In this document: in pieces, positions 1-9,542 of the stretch
How positions within the stretch are numbered: the stretch's first letter is position 1
How the letters are laid out: the number at the start of each line of letters is the position of its first letter
Source: Balamuthia mandrillaris
Lineage: Eukaryota > Discosea > Longamoebia > Balamuthiidae
Length of the DNA: 39,950 nt
Direction of reading: 5' to 3'
Assembly: GCA_031835245.1 (NCBI GenBank)
Contig: JAVKOQ010000233.1
Span: 42,501 to 82,450, forward strand
Translations under genes and position numbers: made by a program
The notes under the pieces: generated by a model
Seen by the model: the letters and a program-made list of their open reading frames with translations, nothing else
Databases searched by the model: none
What the model was told of the DNA's origin: nothing

Positions 1-114
1 GCGATGAGAGGAAGACTCAAAGAAACTAAAGAAGAGAAAAAAAGGGATGTGCCGAACCCGCTGCCGACCACTTCGACGAGAGTGTACAAGTCGGCAGGAT
101 CTACATCCATCTAG
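1..114 (+). CDS. Probable 3' terminal exon of a gene entering from the left
   Basis: Frame 1 is open from the window edge to a TAG at 112-114 and encodes about 37 residues, lysine- and arginine-rich at first, then Pro/Ser/Thr-rich, ending ...KSAGSTSI. An ATG lies at 4, but the frame is also open before it, so this reads better as the tail of a longer gene than as a complete gene. No domain is visible. Codon use is ordinary and the sequence turns to A-rich and T-rich low complexity right after the stop, as expected for a 3' flank. It could also be chance; the call rests only on an open frame. Confidence 0.3.
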   Translation, partial: AMRGRLKETKEEKKRDVPNPLPTTSTRVYKSAGSTSI

Positions 115-653
115 CAAAAAAAATAAAAGACCGTTGAGGTTCGCCGTGTTGGTAGTAGTAGTGGTAGTGCAGAGGAAGAAGAAGAAGAGGAAGGGGGGAA
201 GAAAAAAAAGTATAAAGAAGAGGAAAAAGGGGGAAAAACAACAACAGAAACTTTGAACGAACTACGAATTCGTTTTTTTTCTGTTTGGTGCCGCAAGGAG
301 AGACGATTTTTTTTTAACAAAAAAATCACACTTGGAAAAAAAACAAAGAGAGAGAAGGTAAATGTGCGATGGAAAAAAGTTTGGTTTGTGTGTGTTCCGC
401 TAGTTGCCTTTGTGCCACCCTCTCCTTCGTCCCATCTGTCCTCCCTTCTTTCCTTCTTCTTTTTTTTTTTGATTATCTATTTTTTTGTCAAATTTTTCAT
501 TTCATTTTTGCATCATTTGCGATAAATTGGAATATATTTCCAAATTTTTCTATTTCACCGATTCGAAAAATGAAATTTTTCTTAGAAACTTTTCCTCAAA
601 ACAAACGCAAATAAAAAAAACCATAAGAAACATTCGACTGACCGGTAATCTGA
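115..653. other. Intergenic stretch, low complexity
   Basis: Contains a purine-rich block at about 170-250, several A and T runs, and a pyrimidine-rich block around 405-480. No convincing gene is seen on either strand; open frames here are homopolymer artefacts. The last 100 bases are AT-rich and would be the 5' flank of the small gene starting at 654. Confidence 0.6.
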
Positions 654-1262
654 ATGGAAGTGGTTGAACAGACAAAGGTGTGCTAGCATTGCTTTCTCTC
701 TCTCTCTCTCTCTCTCTCCTCTCTGTTCTCGCGGTTCTCTTTCTAATGAAGAAAAAATATGCCAGCAAGGAAGCAAGCGCCAGTTTGCCCAGCTGGAAGA
801 CCCTCCCGAAGAAAACCAACAACAACAACAAACATCAACATCCGCAGCAGCGGAAGAGCTTCAATCGGAAAGTCATAAAAAGGTCCCTCTCCACCCTTTG
901 TTTTTGCTTTTCCCCTCTCTACTCTCCCGACACTGTTGGTTGACTGTGTAAAACAACCCCAGGCTCGTAATGGACCTCTGCGAGTGCCCACAAAAGAAGG
1001 GGAACCACCAAGAGAGGAAATCGATTTTATCACAGGTTCGTCCTCCTCTTTCTCCCCCGCACTTTTCTTCTGTTTCTCCTTTCTGTGAGTTCCCCGTTTT
1101 TTTTTTTTGTGCCTCCCCGTTTCTCTAACTCCTCTCCTATCCCTTTATTTCGCTCACATTTTCCCTCCAAACTTGCGCAAAGCCCGCGGACAAAAGATGT
1201 CCGTGCCCACCCACCTCCTGCAGCGCATGCGCGCGCTTCTGTGGAGTGATCTGGACGAGTAG
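654..1262 (+). CDS. Small four-exon gene, hypothetical 97-aa protein
   Basis: Exons 654-677, 766-882, 963-1035 and 1183-1262 join in phase (0, 0, 1) to give 97 residues starting MEVVEQTK and ending ALLWSDLDE with a TAG stop. All three introns have GT/AG ends; the first contains a CT microsatellite. The middle is a glutamine/serine/alanine linker. The C-terminal half (VPTKEGEPPREEIDFIT, then a basic stretch and PTHLLQRMRALLW) looks like a conserved short helix-forming tail. I do not recognise the family. The gene lies 380 bp upstream of the RFX gene on the same strand. The main alternative is that these exons are 5' exons of a longer transcript, but the in-frame stop at 1260 argues for a separate gene. 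Confidence 0.55.
691..719. repeat. CT microsatellite in intron 1 of the 97-aa gene
   Basis: A perfect or near-perfect (CT)n run lies in the pyrimidine-rich 3' half of the first intron. Confidence 0.85.
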
Positions 1263-1643
1263 CCCATCGGAGATAATCTGTGTTTGTCAAACATGTGTAG
1301 TATTGTGTGCAGTTTCAGCTGGCAATTTGCATGGTTACCTCGCATCCTCGCGGATTGTCACCTTATATGCATAGGAAAGAATAGCAACGACCGTTGCTAG
1401 GGTCAACGGTCTGCTACAATTGTATACAAAATTTCCATTTACGGAGAGAGTCGGCAATAAAAGCTTATTGCGTTGCCGTTCGACTGACGTGTATGGATAA
1501 ACGGAACAAAACGAAGAGAACAAAAAATTAAGAGCAAAAAAAAAAAAGAGAGGAAGAAACCAAAAAGAAGAAGGGGCGTTTCTTGTTCGTGTTATTGCTT
1601 CCTGTCCTCCCCCTTCTTCCCCTTTCGTTCTCTCGGGCCAATC
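1263..1643. promoter_or_regulatory. 5' flank of the RFX gene with inverted repeats
   Basis: No coding exon is seen here. The stretch contains two interleaved inverted repeats at 1382-1411 (separate entry), a TGACGTG half CRE at 1485-1491, and a purine-rich run at about 1535-1572 just before the pyrimidine-rich leader of the RFX start codon. It is the likely RFX promoter region. Confidence 0.5.
1382..1411. promoter_or_regulatory. Interleaved inverted repeats resembling RFX half-sites
   Basis: TAGCAAC at 1382-1388 pairs with GTTGCTA at 1393-1399. GACCGTTG at 1389-1396 pairs with CAACGGTC at 1404-1411. The halves resemble the GTTRCY/RGYAAC halves of the X-box bound by RFX proteins, and the site lies 233 bp before the start codon of an RFX gene. 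The central GTTGCT-N3-GTCAAC has X-box-like spacing but an imperfect right half. Autoregulation is an inference. Confidence 0.4.
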
Positions 1644-4600
1644 ATGGACGCCAATCTCATATCCAAGGAGAAATCGCTGCCCAGCGTGTTGGCGTGGTTC
1701 GTTATGCCGTTTTTTTTTTCAAACAAATCCCCGAAATCTTTAAAGTCGCTCTCTCTCTCTTCCCCTAACGACTTCTTTTTTTTCATTTGTGTGCTCTCTC
1801 TTCTTTTGTGCTTTATCGCCAGGTTGAAGGCCACCTATGAGTACAGACATGGAGATGCCACTCCCAAGCGCGAAGTGTACAAGGCCTACAAGCAGTTCTG
1901 CATCCACCACAACCTGGAGACCACCAACGCCCCGGCCTTTGGCAAGATCCTCCGCATGGTCTTTCCCACCATCTCCTCTCGTAGGCTGGGCAAGCGGGGC
2001 CAAACCTCCCACCACTACAACAACTTTCGGAAGAGGGCCGACGCGCCGCCCATCACCGCCGCTCTCTCCTACTATTTTCACTCGTTTCCCGCTCATGCTG
2101 CCCCTCCTCTGCCTCCTCCCTCTTCCTCTTTCATGGCTTCTCCTTCTCCTTCCTCCTCCTCCAACAACAACAGCAACAACAGCAACGGTGGCTTTCATTC
2201 TCGCTCGCAGTCTTCCTCTCCGCCACTCTCCTCTTCCTCTCCTGCCTCTTCCATGCACTCCCCCATAACCGCTTCAACAACGGCTTACTTTTACAATCAC
2301 AGCGCCCCAAACCTTCCCTCAGCCACAGCAGCAGCCGACGGCAGAAACTCGCCACAACAGAAGCAACATTATCCCCATCACCCACCACACCATTATTCCT
2401 CTGCTCCTTCCTCTTCTTCTTTTTCTCCAACTCCTTCTGCTGCTGCTCCCTCTTCAACCAAACCTTCTTCTTCTGGTTACAGTCAACAAGACTTGAATCA
2501 CATCAGTCGTTCCATCCATCAACTTCACCAAAGCCTCAACAATCTCTCCCAACACCAGCAACAGCAGCAACAGCATCAAAGCAACGACCCGCCCCAACAT
2601 TCTCCTCCTCCTCCTCAGCAGCAGCATCAAATTCAATCTCACTCTTTCCCGATACAACACCACCTCCAAGATCGTTGCTCGTCTTCTCCTTCTCCCTCTT
2701 CCTATCCCTCTTCCTCTTCCTCTTCCTCAATATACTATTCTACTCCCTCATCCTCAGCCTCATCATCATCTTCTTCCCAACAATACCATCACTCATCTAC
2801 TTATTCTCCTCCTCCATCTCATTCTCATTCACGTTCACATTCTCCTCCTACTCAGCATCCCCGTTCTCAGCCCCATTCCCATCCCCATCCCCCTCATTCT
2901 TCAACGTCTCCTCCTGTTCTCCACCAGCGTAATCATCACCACTCCAGTCCTGAGTTTTCTCCTTCTCATCATCGGGTCTATGAAGAACGACCACCGCCAC
3001 AACAACATCGATCGCAACACTCTCACCACCATTATCACCAGCAACAACACTATCACCACCAGCAACAACCACTACCGCCTTCTTCTTATTCTAATTCTCG
3101 ACCCTATCACTCTCCACCGCAGAGTCATCACTATGCCACCGCACCTGCTGCACAATTTAACCAACACGAACAACATCTTTCGTTGGATAGCTTGCCTTCT
3201 TCTGCTACCTCTTCTACGGGTACCATCGCCACAGCTTCCTCTAATTCAAGTAATGGGGAGGAAGATCGTCGGTCTTACTCTTCTCTGCCTCCATCCAACA
3301 CCGTTGCTTCTGTGCCCACAACAGCCGCTTCTACCATTCGCACAAATTCAAATGCTGCCACAACTGATACTCCTTCTTATGATGTTAGCACTTATTCTGG
3401 TACTTTGTCTCAGATGTTTTTTGTTTCTTCTCTCACTTCTCTCTCTCTCTCTCTCTTATTATGTGAGCAAACAAATCAAAAATTTAACTTTTCTGAACAA
3501 ATAAGGCCTAAACTTGCTGCGCGATAGAACGAGCAAAGACTTTACTGCAATGATGGACAGCAACATAACGCCCTACTATCCTTTGCCACCATACGCCAAA
3601 CGACGACGAAGCAGCCTTCTTCTGGCTGCTGAGGATCCTACTTCAACACCACTTCCTATACCCGAACCTTTGATAGAGGCTGATCATCTTTCCAATGGCT
3701 CACACTTACCTCCTCCACTCATTCTTCCTCAACCTCGTCAATCCTTTTCTTCATTAACCCTTCGGTATCGAGAAGACGCTATAGGAGGAGCAAAAGTACC
3801 AGAACTAAACGACGGAAGACGAGGAGGGATAGGGGAAGACAAAAATACAAGAAGACTTGAAGAATGGGATGAATTGACCTCTCTTCACTTCCCTTTTAAC
3901 GAGGGACACAGAGGCAGCATCTTTGGCATTAGCGGGTCCTATCTCGCCAGTGGTGTTGTCTCTGGAAGAAGAAGATCCAGCGTCGGCCTTGCTTTGGGTT
4001 ATTCCGGTCCTCCCTGGATGATGACCGCTCCTGCAGCGGTCTCTGTTGCTCCTTCCGCTTCCTCCGCGGGACCGTATGCTTCAACAACTACAAATCCGTC
4101 TACAACAGGTGACAATACTGTAGTTAACAGAGGAGGAGGCGAGGGTGAAAGTTTCAATGGAGATTACGATGCTTCCATGCCACCCCTTCTTCCCGCAGAA
4201 AGAGGACAGGTCCCTCAATTCGTGCTCAATACGATGGAGCTGGCTGACGAGGAGTTGAGGCAACAAGCTCGTCTCTTCAACACCATGTACAGAAACCATT
4301 TTCAACTCATCTTTGATGCTCTATGCAACAACCAAAAAGCCACTATTTTGGACAGCAATGACACTAATGATAGGAGAAGAAAACGACAGCGAGTAGCTTC
4401 AGCGTCTTTTTCTTCGATGGGAGAACAGTGGCAAGAAAATAACCATCAACACGATACATCGAGTTCATTGAAGCGAACAAAACTCGGTGAGAACACAAAG
4501 GAAGCGAGAAACGAAGAACTAAGGAAAAATAGAAGTGAAAATGACATAGGGGCGAAGAATAGGGGTCAAGAGGAAGAAGAACATCGAGGAGGACAGAAAG

Positions 4601-6277
4601 AACTCGACGATGAGCGACGGACGAATGAGGAATGTAAAGATGGGGCAATGTGCAACTCTGAGAACTGTTCGTTTGACTTTGACGCAGTGGCAAATTACTT
4701 GAAGCAGTTCTGGCCACAAACTAAGAGCTTTTATCACCTCTTCACGCAAGAAGTCATTATAGAACAAATTGTAGAAATTGATGCCATGTTGTACAGTGTT
4801 CGTAATCTCTTCTCTTTTCTTTATGTTCTCTTCTGGTCATGACCTTATTTACTTTTTCTATTTTATGACCACAGTCAATGCTTGGTCTATTGATGCCATA
4901 TCTCTTTCAGAGCTTGCCATCTCATGTTACGGACCAGATTGTGTGGTTTGCCCAAGTCTTTGTTGGATGGGTGAAGGATGCTGCAGCGGCCCATATTCCC
5001 ATACTACTGTTAGACATGAAACTGAAAGGTTAGTTTCTTCAAAACTGCGTCGGTCCCTCCTCTTCTTTGTTCTGCTCGTACTCTTCTCATTCTCTTTGTC
5101 TTAACGCTCTTTAAATATTTTGCTTGGCTTTTTTGCAACAGTGGCAGAGAACTTTTCCAAAGCACTGTTGTCTCGTGCTGCCATAAACCGGCTATCCTCT
5201 CGGCTGCGCGAAGCGTTGGCGCAGGAAGCCTCGCTCCCGAGAGAAGACAATATGCTCTCCGACTGGGAGAGAGTGGACTTCACCTATGTTGACGGTCAAA
5301 CCACTTCCTATGGTGACTTCAGGAAGATACCCCAAACCAGTACGCTCGCTTTTATCTCTCGTTTTTATTTTGTTTTTTTTTCTCTGCTTATGTTTCTTTG
5401 CCTCATTGTTCTCTCTACCACGATAACAATAGTAAAAGAAGGGTTTCCTCCACTGCTCTCGCAACATCTACAAGTGGAAGATTGGGCGCGTTGGGTAATG
5501 CAAGTGTCAGAACGAGTGATGAAAGGCTTTTATAGCCCCTACATACCCACCATCCCAGAGTTTCTTCTCAAATGGACGACCTACTGCTCTCTCCTCGAAA
5601 GCTGTTTGACGGTGCAAGCAGCCAAGAACATGCGCAGCTTTGTTCTTTTGTTTCGATGGTTGGAAGCCCTCCTAACTCTTTATTTGGACGAACAAGAAAA
5701 ATCCAAACGATGGAACGAACAAATCGTGGATGAAGAACAACGAAACAGCCAACAACTGTGGCAAAGAAGAATGAGCGAGACGGCGATGCAACAACCACGC
5801 GTCTCAGCCTTATTTGGTTCGTTCTCCTTTGGTACCATGAACGCAGCAGCTCCTCCAGGCTATAACGTGTGGGAAAACTTCAACTCAAACATTCGCGCTG
5901 TGGGGCAGTTGCATCGGCTGCAAGAAATCGCAGAAGAGCCAGGCAGAGAGGAAAACCAGGTGGCTGTAGGTTTAGGAAACGAACGAATATCGCAATTGAA
6001 CATCCAAAATAACAAACGGGCAGAAGACAGCCATCAACACCAGCTTCTTCTCATGAATGGCCACCATGTAGGTTTGGATGAACATCCTGCTCGAGATAGA
6101 ATGGAAAAGTCAACCATGCCGTACCATGCCAACTACGAACAACGGCGGAAAGAGTCCCTTCCCGGAACTTCTTCCTTCTGTAATATCCCCTCTGGCCCAG
6201 GCTCGTCTGGTGGAACTGTGAATGGAAGTGGAGGAGGTCTCATTCCTGGCATTCATGACACGTTTGGAATGTTCTGA
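1644..6277 (+). CDS. RFX: RFX-family transcription factor
   Basis: Winged-helix DNA-binding protein expected to act in the nucleus on X-box promoters. Exons 1644-1696, 1823-3399, about 3539-4797, 4875-5028, 5142-5339 and 5433-6277 give about 1361 residues. The RFX domain spans roughly residues 10-89: a split tryptophan (W18) begins WLKATYEY, then NAPAFGKILRMVFPTISSRR, LGKRGQTSHHY and a basic end. These match the family signature in order, so the start at 1644 just ahead of the domain is well placed. About 450 Ser/Pro/His/Gln-rich residues follow. The later exons (PYLFQSLPSHVTDQIVWFAQ, then AENFSKALLSRAAINRL) probably form the helical dimerisation region of RFX proteins, which is an inference. 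The exon 2/exon 3 join is the weak point: donor 3400 is clear, but the acceptor could be 3528, 3539 or 3561, and only 3539 keeps the phase cleanly. Confidence 0.88.
2100..3399 (+). repeat. Low-complexity Ser/His/Gln/Pro coding tract inside RFX exon 2
   Basis: Degenerate CAA/CAG/CAC and TCT/TCC codon runs encode a disordered activation-type region. The antisense frames are also open because of the skewed composition, but they carry no domain. Confidence 0.8.
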
Positions 6278-6673
6278 TGCCGTTTGTTTTGCTTCTCTCT
6301 TTTTCACTTTTCTTTCCATCGATGAGATCGATGTCGTGTATATGAACAAAATGAAACCCCCTGAAAAAAAAAACACTCGTTTTGTTTTCCCTCCTTCCGC
6401 CCTCAAAAATAGAAATAGCATAGAGGTACACGATAGCCGTCGGATAAGCCTGGAGAAGCAAAACGAGGCACGGCCGAGGTAGCTGCCTTTGCTTCTCCTC
6501 AACGCGCCTCCTGCTTCTTGCATTCCAGTGGTTCGAGTTCTGCATGACGTCAGAAACGAACGGACGTCACCCAAACAATGACGTAAGCTATCTCTTGTCC
6601 TCTCTCCTCTCCATTTGTGTTATGTGTCGACAAGTCTACAAAAATTAGTCCTAAACAAAAAAATAAAAATCGG
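6278..6673. promoter_or_regulatory. Intergenic region between RFX and OLA1 with CRE cluster
   Basis: The first part is the RFX 3' flank with T and A runs. The second part holds three ACGT-centred sites at 6545-6586 (separate entry) and an A-rich stretch just before the OLA1 start codon at 6674. No coding exon is seen. Confidence 0.6.
6545..6586. promoter_or_regulatory. Three CRE/ATF-type sites at 17-bp spacing
   Basis: TGACGTCA (6545-6552, perfect palindrome), GACGTCAC (6563-6570) and TGACGTAA (6579-6586) have ACGT cores at 6547, 6564 and 6581, exactly 17 bp apart. This is the classic core bound by bZIP proteins of the CREB/ATF class. The cluster lies 88-129 bp before the OLA1 start codon. 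It could also act on the gene to the left, but that gene ends 268 bp upstream and points the same way, so OLA1 is the natural target. Confidence 0.6.
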
Positions 6674-9146
6674 ATGAGGATGAGTAGCGGCCGGCTCCAC
6701 TCTGTTCTTTTCTGCGACAGGTCTGCTGCTGCTTCTGCCGTTTCTTCCATGGTGCTTCGTCGGCGGTACTCCTCTGTTCCGCGTGGAGGCTCCGCCTTTT
6801 CGTTGGCTCCGCCTCTTTCGGTGTTTAACTTTTTCTTGAGGCATCACTACGCTCCTCGGCGAGGTTACGCTGCTGCGTCTTCTTCTTCTTCTGCCGAGAA
6901 GTCAGCACTTTCGTTCTTCTCATCGAAAAGCACCTGCCGAGCTGTCGGTATCGTTGGTTTGTCGCTCTCACTGTCAAATTGATCTCTTTGTAGCTAGTAA
7001 CTGATGCTGGTCTTTGTTTGTGTTAAAACAGGAATGCCGAACGTAGGCAAGTCGACCCTTTTCAATGCTCTCACCAGCAGTCAGGTTCATCTTCTCTTCT
7101 CACTCGTTTCTTTGTGTTTCCGCTTTTCTCTTTCTTCGCTCTTCGCTCTTTCTTCTTTCTTCTTTCTTTTTTCTTCTTTCTTCTTTCTGCTTTCTTCTTT
7201 CTTCTTTCTTCTTTCTTCTATCTGCTTTCGTCTTTCTGCTTTCTTCTTTCTTCTTTCTGCTTTCTGCTTTCTGCTTTCTGCTTTCTCCTTTCTTCTTTCT
7301 CCTTTCTTCTTTCTGCTTTCTTCTTTCTCTTTACTTCCTTGTTGCTTAAAGCTTGTTCTCAAAAAAAAAAAACCCAAGGCAGCAAAAGCGGCCAACTTCC
7401 CGTTTTGTACCATCGACCCGAACATCGGCAAGATATGGGTGCCGGATGAACGCTTGGAGAAGCTTGCCCAGCTTGCGCGCTCTGAAAAGATCACCCCTGC
7501 TCAAATGGTTTGTTTTAGTGTTATTTTTTTGATGTTGTTTTTTGTTCAATGCCTATTGATGTGTCGGTACCATGAACAGGAATTCGTAGACATTGCTGGC
7601 CTTGTTGCTGGTGCTTCCCAAGGCGCTGGTACCACTTCTGCTCTTACTTCTTCCTTTTCTGATTCTGTTGTCTCCTCCTGTCCTTCTCTTCTCCTCCTGG
7701 TTTGAGACCAAAAAATAGTTGAAACAAAAAGTGATCAACAGGATTGGGCAACAAGTTCTTGGCAAACATACGAGAGGTATCAATGATACTGCAAGTGGTG
7801 CGTTGCTTCGAAAATGGTGGAATGGGCGAGGAAATTGCACACGTAGAAGGAACAATTGACCCCATTCGTGACATCGAAACCATCAACACAGAATTGCAAC
7901 TTGCTGATATTGAAACGTTACAAAAAGCACTCTCTAAAAAGGTTTATTCCTTCTTCTTCTTCTTCTTCTTCTTCTTCTTCTTCTTCTTCTTCTTGTTCTT
8001 GTTCTTGTTCTTCTTGTTCTTGTTCTTCTTCTTCTTCTTGTTCTTCTTCTTGTTCTTCTTCTTCTTCTTCTTCTTCTTCTTCTTTTTCTCCTTTTCTCAG
8101 AATTGTAACTCGGTTTTGTTAAAACTTGGAAGACAAAAGCGAACGATGAGGCAGGAAAGAAGCGGTTGGAGTTAATTGAGAAAACATTGGATAGTACGTC
8201 GCTCTCTCTCTCTCTCTGCTAAGAAAGCTTTTCTTATGTTATTCCTCCTTATTCTTCTATCCCTTCTATCCACTCTCCCTTCCTTGCTTTCCTTTTCAAT
8301 ATAGTTTTAGACAAAGGGCAGAACGCATATACCATCACTTTAACCGAAGATGAATGGCCCATATTTAGTGCTTTCCATCTGCTTACCGCCAAACCCGTCC
8401 TTTACTGTTGCAATGTTAGAGTACGTCGCTTCTCTGACTCCTTCTCCTCCTGCTTCTACTTTTACTCAAATCCAAAATAAATCCTCATTTAAACATACAA
8501 GGAGGAAGAAGCAGCGGATGGCAACAACATGGTAAACCAGCTCAAACAATACGTGGCCTCCAAGCAGGACGGTCATGCTGAGAACGTAGTTATTGCCTCC
8601 GCCAAGCTCGAGAGCGAGGTGGCCAACCTGGAAGACGAGAGCGCACGCGCCGAGTTTCTCAGCATGTACGGCCTCACGGAGACGGGGTTGCCCAAAGTGA
8701 TACGAGCGGCGCGGAGGATGTTGAAGCAGAATACCTACTTCACGGTGGGGCCTCAGGAGGCGAGGAGCTGGAACGTGCCGGCGGGAGCGACGGCGGTGGA
8801 GGCTGCTGCGGTAATACATACCGACTTTGCTAAAGGATTCATCAAAGCAGAGGTTTGTTTTATTTCTCTTGTTATGGTGGTGTTGGTTGTTGTTGTTGTT
8901 GTTGTTCTTCTTCTTCTTCTTCTTCTTCTTCTTCTTCTTCTTCTTCTTCTTCTTCTTCTTCTTGCTCCTTCTTCTTTATCTTGTTTACTAACCGCAAACA
9001 AAACAAAAACTTAGACCATCTCGTATGATGATTATATCAAGTATGGAGGCGAGAAAGGAGCAAAGGATAATGCGAAGCTCCGCTTCGAAGGCGCTTCCTA
9101 CATCGTACAAGATGGAGACGTTCTGTTTTTCCGTTTCCGAAAGTGA
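6674..9146 (+). CDS. OLA1: Obg-like ATPase of the YchF/OLA1 family with N-terminal leader
   Basis: P-loop NTPase of the Obg group that prefers ATP and binds ribosomes. Exons 6674-6956, 7032-7084, 7379-7507, 7579-7627, 7742-7941, 8133-8193, 8305-8420, 8502-8852 and 9015-9146 close in phase to 457 residues. Visible motifs: P-loop GMPNVGKST (residues 95-103), [11 protein letters not shown], the G3-type [20 protein letters not shown], an NxxE in place of NKxD (CCNVRE, the ATP-type feature of this family), and the C-terminal TGS region ending [31 protein letters not shown]. About 90 residues precede the P-loop; they are rich in Arg, Ser and Ala with few acidic residues, which looks like a mitochondrial presequence. 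The family is normally about 360-400 residues. The ATG at 6674 is the first in frame; a later in-frame Met (MVLRRRYSS) is an alternative start. Confidence 0.93.
7138..7332. repeat. TTCTTTC-type tandem repeat in OLA1 intron 2
   Basis: A degenerate 7-bp pyrimidine unit (TTCTTTC, with TGCTTTC variants) fills most of intron 2 (7085-7378). It yields long false open frames rich in Phe/Leu on this strand and Lys/Glu on the other. Confidence 0.9.
7948..8092. repeat. TTC trinucleotide repeat in OLA1 intron 5
   Basis: (TTC)n with interspersed TTG units occupies most of intron 5 (7942-8132), pyrimidine on the sense strand. Confidence 0.92.
8877..8971. repeat. GTT then TTC trinucleotide repeat in OLA1 intron 8
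   Basis: A short GTT run passes into a long (TTC)n run inside intron 8 (8853-9014), just after the exon encoding GFIKAE. Confidence 0.9.
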
Positions 9147-9542
9147 CCAACGATTAAAAACAAATGAATGCGAAAGAGAGAGTCAATCAAGACATGAGAG
9201 AGGACAGGAGAGAAGACAAGAGAGCATTTGACATGGAGAGGAGCGAGGACGGGAGAGAGGACATGAGATTCAATTTTTTTAATTCTCCGCACAGGGAATA
9301 GGAAACGAGGAACACTTGTCTGCGTTTTACCCGTCATCTCGTTGCTTTTTCGTTGGACAGAAAACGTACGCCAGAGTTTCGCAGATGTCTCAACGATTTT
9401 CCTTTGCCATAAAATAAAAAAGATCAAAAGCAGAGAAAGAGAGAAGAGATTGGATTCATTGATTGATTTTGAAAAGGAGAGCAGCAGCAGGAGGAGGACG
9501 AAGAACAAAAACATTTTTGCTTGTTTTCCCCACAAACGAGGA
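9147..9542. other. Intergenic region between OLA1 and PP2C
   Basis: It includes degenerate purine-rich repeats of a GAGAGGACATGA-like unit at about 9185-9270. The rest is the presumed PP2C leader. No exon with a recognisable domain is present. Confidence 0.6.

Noticed and set aside
1740-2258. 172-residue open frame antisense to the RFX gene
   Set aside because: Caused by the skewed composition of the Ser/Pro-rich coding strand; no domain, and it crosses a real intron and exon border.
3400-3527. Continuation of RFX exon 2 to the stop at 3525-3527
   Set aside because: The added residues are translation of a CT microsatellite, and a good donor precedes it; later exons continue the protein in phase.
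6525-6545. GGTTCGAGTTC resembling a tRNA B box
   Set aside because: The flanking bases do not form a T-arm stem and there is no matching A box or acceptor stem.
7065-7494. Open frames of Phe/Leu (+) and Lys/Glu (-) repeats
   Set aside because: Translations of the TTCTTTC array inside OLA1 intron 2.
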